Part shown: positions 30,777 to 39,109 of the stretch, piece by piece
Layout of the letters: each line of letters begins with the position of its first letter
How positions within the stretch are numbered: position 1 is the stretch's first letter
Assembly: GCF_947500795.1 (NCBI RefSeq)
Contig: NZ_CANMTE010000001.1
Coordinates: 496,001 to 560,000, forward strand
DNA length: 64,000 nt
From: an uncultured Gelidibacter sp.
GTDB lineage: Bacteria; Bacteroidota; Bacteroidia; Flavobacteriales; Flavobacteriaceae
Direction: 5' to 3'
Position numbers and translations under genes: made by a program
Notes under the pieces: model-generated
What the model saw: the letters and a program-made list of their open reading frames with translations, nothing else
The model's database searches: none
Told to the model about the DNA's origin: nothing

Positions 30777-33002
30777 TTAAAGCGTGTAAGTCAATCCTAT
30801 ATTGATATTACGGCCCATATTAAAAATACCTTCCGATTTTAATCGGGATAAATGATTGATGTATTTTTTATCGGTCAGGTTACTTCCTGAGATTTTAACG
30901 TCCAAATCATTATTGAATACTTTTACAACACCACCCAAGCCAGCGCCCAAAAGGTTGTACCCATCGGTTGACGTCTCAAAATCACCCAAATTATTTTGTT
31001 TAAAAGTAGATTTAAGCCTTACAAATCCATAAAACTTTTGAATGGATTTTGGATTAAATTCTACACGTAAGGTATTTGTCAGGCTATTAGCGGGAATAAG
31101 CGGTAAATAGCTGTCGTTATTTTGTTTTCCAGTAACCGTCTCAAAACTACTCTCAATATGCAACCAATCTAAAGGGTGAGGGTGGAAGTGCAATCCTATT
31201 TCGCCACCATATAAATTGGCGTCTGCCTGTAAATAATTATATACAGGTGTATTTTGAATTAATTCGCCATTTGGTGAAAGGAAAATATAGTTGTTCACTT
31301 TATTATAGAACGCATTCACAAATACTTCAACATGCTCATTCTTGAATTCTATAGCCAAATCAGCTTGAAAATTCTGCTCATTCTCTAACTGATCATTTCC
31401 AATTTCGTACCTGTTAGTGCCTTCATGAGTACCGTTTGATGTCAATTCAGCTAAATTTGGAGCTCTATAACCAGAAGCTAAATTTAATCTGGTTGTAATA
31501 TTTTGAGCCAGATTAGTTTTGACTCCAATAGCGCCATTAAAACTTAAAAAATTCTTGTTGATACCTGATAGCACGTCGATATTGCGATAGTCATAACGTG
31601 CACCAATTTGAATGTCAGATTTGTCAAAGTGGATGTGCGATGTTGCCAATATCCCAAAATCGTTAGTAGTAGCATCTGGGATTAATTGCTCTTCACCATA
31701 ATTGGTGTTGCTTTGGCTCATTCCTTGAACGCCTACGATAGTTTCAAATCTTCCAATTGTTGGCAAGTTATATTTGACATCATAGTTAAGCGTTTTTAAT
31801 TTCATTTGGAGTGCTGCCTCTAAATGTTCAGCTTCATCATCGTCATGTTCCTCATGGTCGTCGTCCTCGTCATGATGATGGTGGTGTTCTTCGAATTCTT
31901 TTCGGTCATTATAAAGCAGGCCTAAATTGACGTCTAAACTCGAGTTGTTGAAAAATACGGTAGATTTTGAACTCAATACGTGATTAGTCACTTCTTGAAA
32001 CGGAAGTAAAGGTGTTTTGTTGGTAGATTGTGCACCAACTGTTTCAGGAATGCCGAGTTTGGAATTATTTACATTATAACGTAATTCTGTCTTAAAGTTT
32101 GCAATTTGATACCCTAAACCAGCCTTCAGGTCTTGTTCTCTAAAGCGCGTATTTGTCACCCTGTAGTCGGCCGTATTGTAATCAGCGTGTTCTGCAATAC
32201 TACCTCTAAATAAAAACTTGAATTGATCGCCAGAAGCTTTATAGCCTACGTTTGTATTAAAACCTTTGGTGTTGCTAAAATAATTATAGCTGGCATCCGC
32301 TTGATTGGTATGAGATTGTGCAAATCTTTCAGGATTTAAATACAATACACCACCCAAGGCATCGCTTCCATAGAGTAGGGAAGCAGGTCCTTTAATGACC
32401 TCAATGCTCTCGATGCCTGAATCGCTCAAACCAAGTCCGTGTTCATCGCCAAATTGCTGATTTTCTAAGCGTACACCTTGTGCATACACCAATACGCGAT
32501 TGGAACTTAAGCCTCTAATTACTGGTTTTCCGATACTCACACCGGTGGTAACACTTTCAACTCCCGCAATGGACGTGATGCCATCAGCTAAGGTTACAGC
32601 GCCTTTAGTTTTTAAATTTGCGATAGTGGCGCGTTCAACCTTCATAACGTTTTCACTTTGTAGTTTGTGAAAAGGCGTGGAGATAATAATTTCTTCCATT
32701 TCAATAGCAGAAGGGATTAAATTAATATCAAAAGGTGTTGTGTACGGAAACGTAATACTTTGGGAAAAGGTTTCGTAACCAATGATGGAGACAATAATCT
32801 TATAGGTGCCATTTGGAATATTAGAAATAAGGTAGCTGCCATTTTCATCAGTGGTAGCGCCTTTTTCCAATTGTGGAACGTAAATATTGGCAAAAGTTAA
32901 AGGTTCATTTGTGTTTTTGTCCACTACATTTCCTTGTAGTGTGTTTTGTGCGTAAACGGCTGGTATTGCTAAAAATAGCAACAAATAGCATATGTATTTC
33001 AT
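30777..33002 (-). CDS. TonB-dependent receptor with carboxypeptidase-like N-terminal domain and His/Asp/Glu-rich loop
   Basis: LQGNVVDKNTNEPLTFANIYVPQLEKGATTDENGSY; plug VTTGVSIGKPVIRGLSSNRVLVYAQGVRLENQQFGDEHG; loop HHHHHDEDDDHEEHDDDEAEH. Confidence 0.92.
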   Translation of the reverse strand: MKYICYLLLFLAIPAVYAQNTLQGNVVDKNTNEPLTFANIYVPQLEKGATTDENGSYLISNIPNGTYKIIVSIIGYETFSQSITFPYTTPFDINLIPSAIEMEEIIISTPFHKLQSENVMKVERATIANLKTKGAVTLADGITSIAGVESVTTGVSIGKPVIRGLSSNRVLVYAQGVRLENQQFGDEHGLGLSDSGIESIEVIKGPASLLYGSDALGGVLYLNPERFAQSHTNQADASYNYFSNTKGFNTNVGYKASGDQFKFLFRGSIAEHADYNTADYRVTNTRFREQDLKAGLGYQIANFKTELRYNVNNSKLGIPETVGAQSTNKTPLLPFQEVTNHVLSSKSTVFFNNSSLDVNLGLLYNDRKEFEEHHHHHDEDDDHEEHDDDEAEHLEAALQMKLKTLNYDVKYNLPTIGRFETIVGVQGMSQSNTNYGEEQLIPDATTNDFGILATSHIHFDKSDIQIGARYDYRNIDVLSGINKNFLSFNGAIGVKTNLAQNITTRLNLASGYRAPNLAELTSNGTHEGTNRYEIGNDQLENEQNFQADLAIEFKNEHVEVFVNAFYNKVNNYIFLSPNGELIQNTPVYNYLQADANLYGGEIGLHFHPHPLDWLHIESSFETVTGKQNNDSYLPLIPANSLTNTLRVEFNPKSIQKFYGFVRLKSTFKQNNLGDFETSTDGYNLLGAGLGGVVKVFNNDLDVKISGSNLTDKKYINHLSRLKSEGIFNMGRNINIGLTYTL

Positions 33003-33056
33003 AGATGTATTTTAATTAATTTAATGTGAATTGCGACTGAATTAAATTCAGTAATC

Positions 33057-33395
33057 CTAGATTAAATTAATTGAAGGGGGACCTCGAAGTGAAAAATGAA
33101 GGGTTTGAAATTCACTTAGAAACGAATAATGTGTAGGGATTATACTTTCAATGTGTGGAAATTCAAGGACTACCACATTGTTTTCAGGAATGGTAAAAGG
33201 AGTGTTTAATTTGAATTTATAAAATTCACATTCAACATCCTGTGTATGGAAATGTGCGTTAGATTCACCCAAACATACTTCATGATGATGCTCTTCAAAA
33301 ATATGCATGAATTTGGCTGCAGAAGGCAACAAAAAAGCCAACACTAAAACAAGTGTCAGTCCTTTGAAAAAAATATGTAGCCTTATTGTATTCAT
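33057..33395 (-). CDS. Small His-rich exported protein
   Basis: N-terminal hydrophobic segment then FMHIFEEHHHEVCLGESNAHFHTQDVECEFYKF. Confidence 0.7.
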   Translation of the reverse strand: MNTIRLHIFFKGLTLVLVLAFLLPSAAKFMHIFEEHHHEVCLGESNAHFHTQDVECEFYKFKLNTPFTIPENNVVVLEFPHIESIIPTHYSFLSEFQTLHFSLRGPPSINLI

Positions 33396-33889
33396 TAATT
33401 TAAAAATCGTTCCAAACCGAATCTACGTAACATTTTCTTTTCAAATTCCCAGAAGAATTTGAACTGGCCAAACAGCCATCCGTAAGCAACCAATAAAATT
33501 TGATAAAAGATGATGCCTACAATAATATACAAAATCCAATACAACACAATATTAAGGTTGTCTTTGGTTATACCGATTAATGCTATAATAGGTCTTCCAA
33601 TAAAAACTGACGAGGAACCTGTAATTGCAAAAACTATAAACACGCGGATCATTTCCCAACGGTAATCCACAGACCATTTGCGTTCAAATTTATCAAATAG
33701 GAACAAGGTCAGTTTTAAAAATCCAAAAAACAAGACAATGGTAAGTATGATTACCATAAATAAATTGATGCCACCAACTACAACATCAGCCAATCTATAG
33801 GAGGAATAACCTAGTATTAGGACACCTAAAACCGGAAAAAGTAGCTGCCAGTTATGTTGTATTTGCCAATTTTTTTTAAAATTTTCCAT
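33395..33889 (-). CDS. Membrane protein of unknown function
   Basis: 164 aa with several TM helices; its stop overlaps the next start by 1 nt (TAATG). Confidence 0.7.
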   Translation of the reverse strand: MENFKKNWQIQHNWQLLFPVLGVLILGYSSYRLADVVVGGINLFMVIILTIVLFFGFLKLTLFLFDKFERKWSVDYRWEMIRVFIVFAITGSSSVFIGRPIIALIGITKDNLNIVLYWILYIIVGIIFYQILLVAYGWLFGQFKFFWEFEKKMLRRFGLERFLN

Positions 33890-33925
33890 TGCGCCATTTT
33901 GCCGGGCAAAGATACTGTAATTCCT

Positions 33926-34360
33926 CTAAATTCGAGGTTCAAATGGGCCTAATCTTTGTTTGTAGGTTAATTGGAAGTAAATGAAATAGTTGTAAAGTTT
34001 GTAATTCACGTCATACCCATAATTGATATTCGGCTGATAGTCAATCTGAAGTTCATATAAATTACCATTATAACGTTGTGGTTGCGTTACACGTTGGTTC
34101 CATTCTATAACATATATTCTGTTTCTTCTTTCCAAATATTCTTGAGAGTAAAAGCCTTCGGGTTTTGCTCTCGAAGCAAGCCAGGAGTTAAAACCAGGTT
34201 CGATGATGAGGATCTCATATTCTAACGAATCGTTGGCAATCCTGACCGTATCTTGAGCGGTGCTATTGCTCATGGAATTCGTCTTGTTAGTTGATTTTGT
34301 GCTATTACAAGAGATAGTGAAAAATCCTAACAGCAAAATAAAGGTTACAATGGTTTTCAT
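33926..34360 (-). CDS. DUF6146-type lipoprotein
   Basis: Lipobox GFFTISCNST; conserved-looking FNSWLASRAKPEGFYSQEYLERRNRIYVIEWNQRV. Confidence 0.75.
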   Translation of the reverse strand: MKTIVTFILLLGFFTISCNSTKSTNKTNSMSNSTAQDTVRIANDSLEYEILIIEPGFNSWLASRAKPEGFYSQEYLERRNRIYVIEWNQRVTQPQRYNGNLYELQIDYQPNINYGYDVNYKLYNYFIYFQLTYKQRLGPFEPRI

Positions 34361-34436
34361 AGCGATTTAATTTGCTATTTAAATTACAATAATTATACCT
34401 AAAAGTCTGAGATTGAATTGTTTTTAACAAAAAAAA

Positions 34437-34462
34437 AAGTCATGCTTTTAAAAGCATGACTT
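34437..34462 (-). terminator. Terminator of the DUF937 gene
   Basis: Perfect palindrome AAGTCATGCTTTTAAAAGCATGACTT, with the T-tract on the minus strand. Confidence 0.8.
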
Positions 34463-34494
34463 TCTGAATTATAAAGATTTTTTTTGTGGTGATT

Positions 34495-35142
34495 TTATTT
34501 ATTTCCACCAAACAAACCGCCAAGCAATCCGCCTAGTCCACCTTTCTTTTTATTTCCGCCCATGGCCATTCCTGCAATATCATCCATAATACTACCATCG
34601 CCGTCAGCGTCAAGAATTGATTCTAAAAAGCTTTGATCGCCACGACCTTGCGTTGAATTACCTTGTAACAAACCTCCTAACATACCTTCTAAACCACTTG
34701 GGCTATTCACATTTTGCTGTTTGGCTTGGCTACCCAACATCCCCATTAAGATTGGCGCAGCAACTTTTAAGATTTGAGATACAGATCCTGCATCAATCCC
34801 TGATTTTGCACTAATAGCACTTTCAACAGTGTGTTGTTTGTTCCCTAGCACATGACCTAAAATTTTGCTGCCGTCATTCATTACGCTATCATCAACACCG
34901 CCACCAAATAAACTGCCTAAGTTATTTAAAATGCTTCCGTCGTGTTTACTATTTATAGCATTTAATAAGCCTTCAGCTCCTTGAGGAGAAGATGCATTAC
35001 GCTTCATTGCGGCCATTAAAAGCGGCATCGCCATCATTAAAACATCTTGTGTTTTACTTTCCGGTTGATTGGTTTGACCAGCCACACCGTTGACAATAGA
35101 TTTTCCAATATCACTATTTAATAGATCTAAAATTCCAGACAT
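34495..35142 (-). CDS. DUF937 domain protein with Gly-rich tail
   Basis: MSGILDLLNSDIGKSIVNGVAGQ..., DADGDGSIMDDI, GGLGGLLGGLFGGNK. Confidence 0.8.
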   Translation of the reverse strand: MSGILDLLNSDIGKSIVNGVAGQTNQPESKTQDVLMMAMPLLMAAMKRNASSPQGAEGLLNAINSKHDGSILNNLGSLFGGGVDDSVMNDGSKILGHVLGNKQHTVESAISAKSGIDAGSVSQILKVAAPILMGMLGSQAKQQNVNSPSGLEGMLGGLLQGNSTQGRGDQSFLESILDADGDGSIMDDIAGMAMGGNKKKGGLGGLLGGLFGGNK

Positions 35143-35236
35143 AATTTTTATTATTAAGTTTCACAACCTTAAAAATACAAAAAATGCTTACAATAAGATT
35201 TATGTAAGCATTATAAGTTGTGTAATGTTGATATCT

Positions 35237-36199
35237 TTAAACTGCTTCAGTTTTTAAAATACTGATGATTTGAGCAGCCAATTCGGTGCCAATTCTATCC
35301 TGTGCCTCGTTAGTCGCAGCACCAATATGTGGCGTTAATGAAATACTACCATTCATTAAAACCTGAACCGCTGGTGTTGGCTCACTTTCAAAAGTATCTA
35401 ATCCTGCAAATGCAACTTTACCACTTTCGATTGCTTTAACAAGTGCAACTTCATCAATTACACCGCCTCTCGCTGCGTTCACGATGCCTACGCCATCTTT
35501 CATTGCCTCAAATTGCTTTTCTCCAATAACATAGCCTTCTTGGGCAGGCACATGTAAAGTGATAAAATCAGAGTGCTTCAAAATCTCTTTCATCGGTTCA
35601 GTCTCAATTTCAACATTGATAAACTGGCCGTTATAGAATTCCACTTTTATAGTCGCTTTACCTACAAATTTATCGCTAGCAATAACTCGCATCCCAACAC
35701 CAAGTGCTATTTTAGCAACTTCGCGACCAATACGTCCAAAACCGATAATTCCTAAGGTTTTTCCTCTTAATTCTGATCCTTTAGCATAATTTTTCTTCAG
35801 ATTGTTAAATCTGGAATCGCCATCTAAAGGCATGTTTCTGTTGGCATCATGTAAAAACCTAACGCCACCAAATAAGTGAGCAAATACTAATTCCGCAACC
35901 GATTGTGAGGAAGCAGCGGGTGTGTTGATCACATGTAATCCTTTGCTGCGTGCATAGTCTACATCAATATTATCCATCCCTACGCCACCACGCCCAATTA
36001 CTTTAAGGCTTGGGCAGCTGTCAATAAGTTCTTTTCTCACAGTTGTAGCACTTCTTACCAATAATACATCAATAGCTTTGTTGTTGATGTAGTTTGCAAG
36101 TTGTTCTTGGGCTACTGTAGTAGTGATTACTTCAAATCCAGCTTCTTTTAACGCATCTTGTCCGCTTTGAGAAATTCCGTCGTTTGCTAATACTTTCAT
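35237..36199 (-). CDS. serA: D-2-hydroxyacid dehydrogenase (phosphoglycerate dehydrogenase-like)
   Basis: GIIGFGRIGREVAKIALGVGMRV, VNAARGGVIDE, LTPHIGAATNEAQ; adjacent to serC. Confidence 0.88.
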   Translation of the reverse strand: MKVLANDGISQSGQDALKEAGFEVITTTVAQEQLANYINNKAIDVLLVRSATTVRKELIDSCPSLKVIGRGGVGMDNIDVDYARSKGLHVINTPAASSQSVAELVFAHLFGGVRFLHDANRNMPLDGDSRFNNLKKNYAKGSELRGKTLGIIGFGRIGREVAKIALGVGMRVIASDKFVGKATIKVEFYNGQFINVEIETEPMKEILKHSDFITLHVPAQEGYVIGEKQFEAMKDGVGIVNAARGGVIDEVALVKAIESGKVAFAGLDTFESEPTPAVQVLMNGSISLTPHIGAATNEAQDRIGTELAAQIISILKTEAV

Positions 36200-36302
36200 A
36201 AAATTTTTATTTTTTATCCCCTGGATTAAAATCGGGAGGGAACATTTTTATATTTTGTTTTGACTAGTTCTACTGATGTTTTGGTAATCAATAGATTTCG
36301 AT

Positions 36303-37367
36303 TTATGCTTTTGTTTCCAATTCGCTCATCACTTCAACAAGTGCCTTAACACTATCCAAAGACAAGGCGTTATACATGGAAGCTCTATAGCCACCAACAC
36401 TTCTGTGACCATTTAATCCACTGATTCCAGCCTCTTTAAGCATGGTGTCAAAAGTGTCTTTTAAATCGTCGTTAGCAAGTGTAAAGGTTGCGTTCATCAT
36501 GGAGCGGTCCTCTTTTGCAGCATATCCTTTAAATAGCGGATTAAGATCGATTTCTGAATAAATTACGCGAGCCTTCATTTCATTCAATTTTTCCATTGCT
36601 TTAATGCCGCCCATTTTTTTAATCCATTCCAACGTCAACATTGAAGTATATACAGCAAAAACAGGAGGAGTGTTGAACATGCTGCTTTTTGCAATATGAA
36701 CTTGGTAGTCTAAGATGGAAGGAATTTTACGGGATACTTTACCTAAAATTTCTTCTTTTACCACCACAAGTGTTGTTCCGGCAGGGCCCATGTTTTTTTG
36801 AGCACCAGCATAAATAAGATCAAACTTAGAAAAATCCAATTCACGCGAAAAAATATCGCTACTCATGTCACAAACCATAGGGATTGGCGAATTCGGGAAT
36901 TGTTTTATTTGAGTTCCGAAAATGGTATTGTTGGAAGTGCAGTGAAAATAATCATAATCTTCAGGGATTGTGTACCCTTTAGGAATGTAATTAAATCCTG
37001 CATCTTTTGACGAGGCTACTTCATGAATGTCATCGTAAATACGAGCTTCTTTAATCGCGTTATCACTCCAAGTTCCAGTGTTAAGATAACCGGCACGCTT
37101 TTCGAGTAAATTTTGAGCAACCATGATAAATTGCATGCTTGCACCACCTTGAAGGAATAAAGCTTTATAGCCTTTTCCTTCAAGACCCAAAAGCTCTAAT
37201 ACCAATGCTCTGGCATTCTCCATCACGTCCACAAAATGTTTGCTTCGATGCGAAATTTCCAATAAGGATAATCCTATATTATCGAATTCCACAACAGCCT
37301 CTGAGGCTTTTTGTAAGACTTCTTGAGGTAATATTGATGGGCCAGCGCTAAAATTGTGTATTTTCAT
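36303..37367 (-). CDS. serC: 3-phosphoserine/phosphohydroxythreonine transaminase
   Basis: MKIHNFSAGPSILPQEVLQKA, YAGAQKNMGPAGTTLVVV. Confidence 0.95.
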   Translation of the reverse strand: MKIHNFSAGPSILPQEVLQKASEAVVEFDNIGLSLLEISHRSKHFVDVMENARALVLELLGLEGKGYKALFLQGGASMQFIMVAQNLLEKRAGYLNTGTWSDNAIKEARIYDDIHEVASSKDAGFNYIPKGYTIPEDYDYFHCTSNNTIFGTQIKQFPNSPIPMVCDMSSDIFSRELDFSKFDLIYAGAQKNMGPAGTTLVVVKEEILGKVSRKIPSILDYQVHIAKSSMFNTPPVFAVYTSMLTLEWIKKMGGIKAMEKLNEMKARVIYSEIDLNPLFKGYAAKEDRSMMNATFTLANDDLKDTFDTMLKEAGISGLNGHRSVGGYRASMYNALSLDSVKALVEVMSELETKA

Positions 37368-37443
37368 AGGTTTTTGGTTTTGGAAAGTTACAAAGGTGCT
37401 AAATTCATAAAGAAAAGTGGTTAATAATATAATAATTTATCCA

Positions 37444-38502
37444 CTATATTTTTGTCAAAAATGCAATTGTGTCTACATTGTCAGCATAGTCCCATAGCTT
37501 TGGATGTTGCGACTGTCCAAATGCTACAGAATTTTCTATGACGCCTTTAGACACTACACATTGAATGTTTTTTTCGTTATTATTTAAGATCGATTTTAGG
37601 TCGTCTAAATCGTTATAATATTCATAGAAAATAGTGGCAATTGGAGATCCGTAGCTCGCATCTTCCTTAATCATTAAAAATCCATTTTCTAAGAGATCAA
37701 ATTCGCTCATTAGATACACCGCCTTATTGTAATCGTAATTATTGGCATATTTATGTTGATTGATGATAGGATGCCAATCATACAGCCCTTTGAAGAATCC
37801 ATCAAAGCTGTAATCTTTAGGTACAAAGAGTTTTGACACGTTTCTGCAACCTAATCCATAATACCTAAAAATATCTTCTGACAGTGCCTTGAGTTCTTCA
37901 TCGCTTTCTTCACCAGTCAAAACGGCTACAGAGTTCCTGTTCTTTCTAATAATGGACGGTTTCCCTTTAAAATAATGTTCAAAATACCGCGCGGTATTAT
38001 CGCTGCCAGTTGCAATAACAGCGTCAAAAGCGGTTAGTTTTTCTTCTGTAAAAGTGATTTTACCTTTAAAGCCTGGCTCTACATGTTCTAAATATTTTGC
38101 TAAATAGGGTAGAAGTTGTTTGTCGTTAGAGGATTGCTTTACAATAACATCATACCCCGAAATAAGCACAGATAAGAAGTCATGAAAACCTACCAAAGGA
38201 ATGTTTCCAGCCATAATAATGGCTACTTTTTTAGCAGATATATCGTTAAAGTTATAAGTGCTCAACCATTGGTTAAGTGTATTGTCTTTTAGTGAGTTAG
38301 ACCAACCTTCTAAAGCAAAGGCGATGTTTTCTTTTGTAAACCATGCATTGTGCTCATGAGCCAATGTAATTTGATGTTTGAAACCATCAAAGAATAAGTC
38401 ATTAGCATTGGTGTTGTCGTTCTTCTGAAAGCCTTGTCTTGAGAATTGTCCTATAAATTCTCCTAATTTTACAAAAGCATTAATTCTTTGCTGTAAATCC
38501 AT
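37444..38502 (-). CDS. Acyl-CoA reductase-like (LuxC family) protein
   Basis: VAIIMAGNIPLVGFHDFLSVLISG, GLGCRNVSKLFVP. Confidence 0.88.
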   Translation of the reverse strand: MDLQQRINAFVKLGEFIGQFSRQGFQKNDNTNANDLFFDGFKHQITLAHEHNAWFTKENIAFALEGWSNSLKDNTLNQWLSTYNFNDISAKKVAIIMAGNIPLVGFHDFLSVLISGYDVIVKQSSNDKQLLPYLAKYLEHVEPGFKGKITFTEEKLTAFDAVIATGSDNTARYFEHYFKGKPSIIRKNRNSVAVLTGEESDEELKALSEDIFRYYGLGCRNVSKLFVPKDYSFDGFFKGLYDWHPIINQHKYANNYDYNKAVYLMSEFDLLENGFLMIKEDASYGSPIATIFYEYYNDLDDLKSILNNNEKNIQCVVSKGVIENSVAFGQSQHPKLWDYADNVDTIAFLTKI

Positions 38503-38508
38503 TCTGTA

Positions 38509-38540
38509 TTTGGTTATGAATTGTTTTGGCGTTATTTTTG
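38509..38540 (+). promoter_or_regulatory. Bacteroidota-type promoter (TTTG-N20-TATTTTTG)
   Basis: TTTG at 38509-38512 and TATTTTTG at 38533-38540 upstream of the ferredoxin gene. Confidence 0.45.
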
Positions 38541-38684
38541 CTTCGCAAAGTTAGAAAAATGAAATGAAGGAGATTTGTTTAAGTCCCACTTTTTCTAAAA
38601 GGGTTTAAAAATCTACAGAATCGGTTAAAAACCTATAAAATCTCATCAGTTTTTCTAAAGTAAAAATTTTAATGAAAAGAAGTT

Positions 38685-39038
38685 ATGGCAATTATAATAA
38701 CAGATGAATGTATTAACTGCGGTGCTTGTGAACCAGAGTGTCCAAATACTGCTATTTATGAAGGTGCTGACGATTGGAGATATAAGGACGGTACGAGTTT
38801 AAATGGCACTGTTGTGCTTCCTGATGGAAAGGAAGTGGATGCTGAGGAGTCTCAAGAGCCGATTAGTGATGAAATTTACTATATAGTTCCGGATAAATGT
38901 ACGGAGTGTAAAGGGTTTCATGAAGAACCACAATGTGCGGCAGTATGTCCTGTAGATTGTTGTGTTCCGGATGACGACCATATGGAAACAGAGGAACAGT
39001 TGTTGGCTAAACAACGTTTTATGCATCCTGAAGGATAA
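38685..39038 (+). CDS. 4Fe-4S dicluster ferredoxin
   Basis: [19 protein letters not shown] and [22 protein letters not shown]. Confidence 0.93.
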   Translation: MAIIITDECINCGACEPECPNTAIYEGADDWRYKDGTSLNGTVVLPDGKEVDAEESQEPISDEIYYIVPDKCTECKGFHEEPQCAAVCPVDCCVPDDDHMETEEQLLAKQRFMHPEG

Positions 39039-39059
39039 AAATAAAAATATCAGAAATAA

Positions 39060-39088
39060 AAAAAACCGAGCAAATTGCTCGGTTTTTT
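39060..39088. terminator. Bidirectional terminator
   Basis: AAAAAACCGAGCAAATTGCTCGGTTTTTT between convergent genes. Confidence 0.85.
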
Positions 39089-39109
39089 AGTTTTAATAAC
39101 TAATTGAAA

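Noticed and set aside
38585-38600. Exact 16-nt repeat CCCACTTTTTCTAAAA, also at 43242-43257
   Set aside because: A 16-mer match of this AT-rich composition is expected about once by chance in 64 kb; no flanking similarity or mobile element found.
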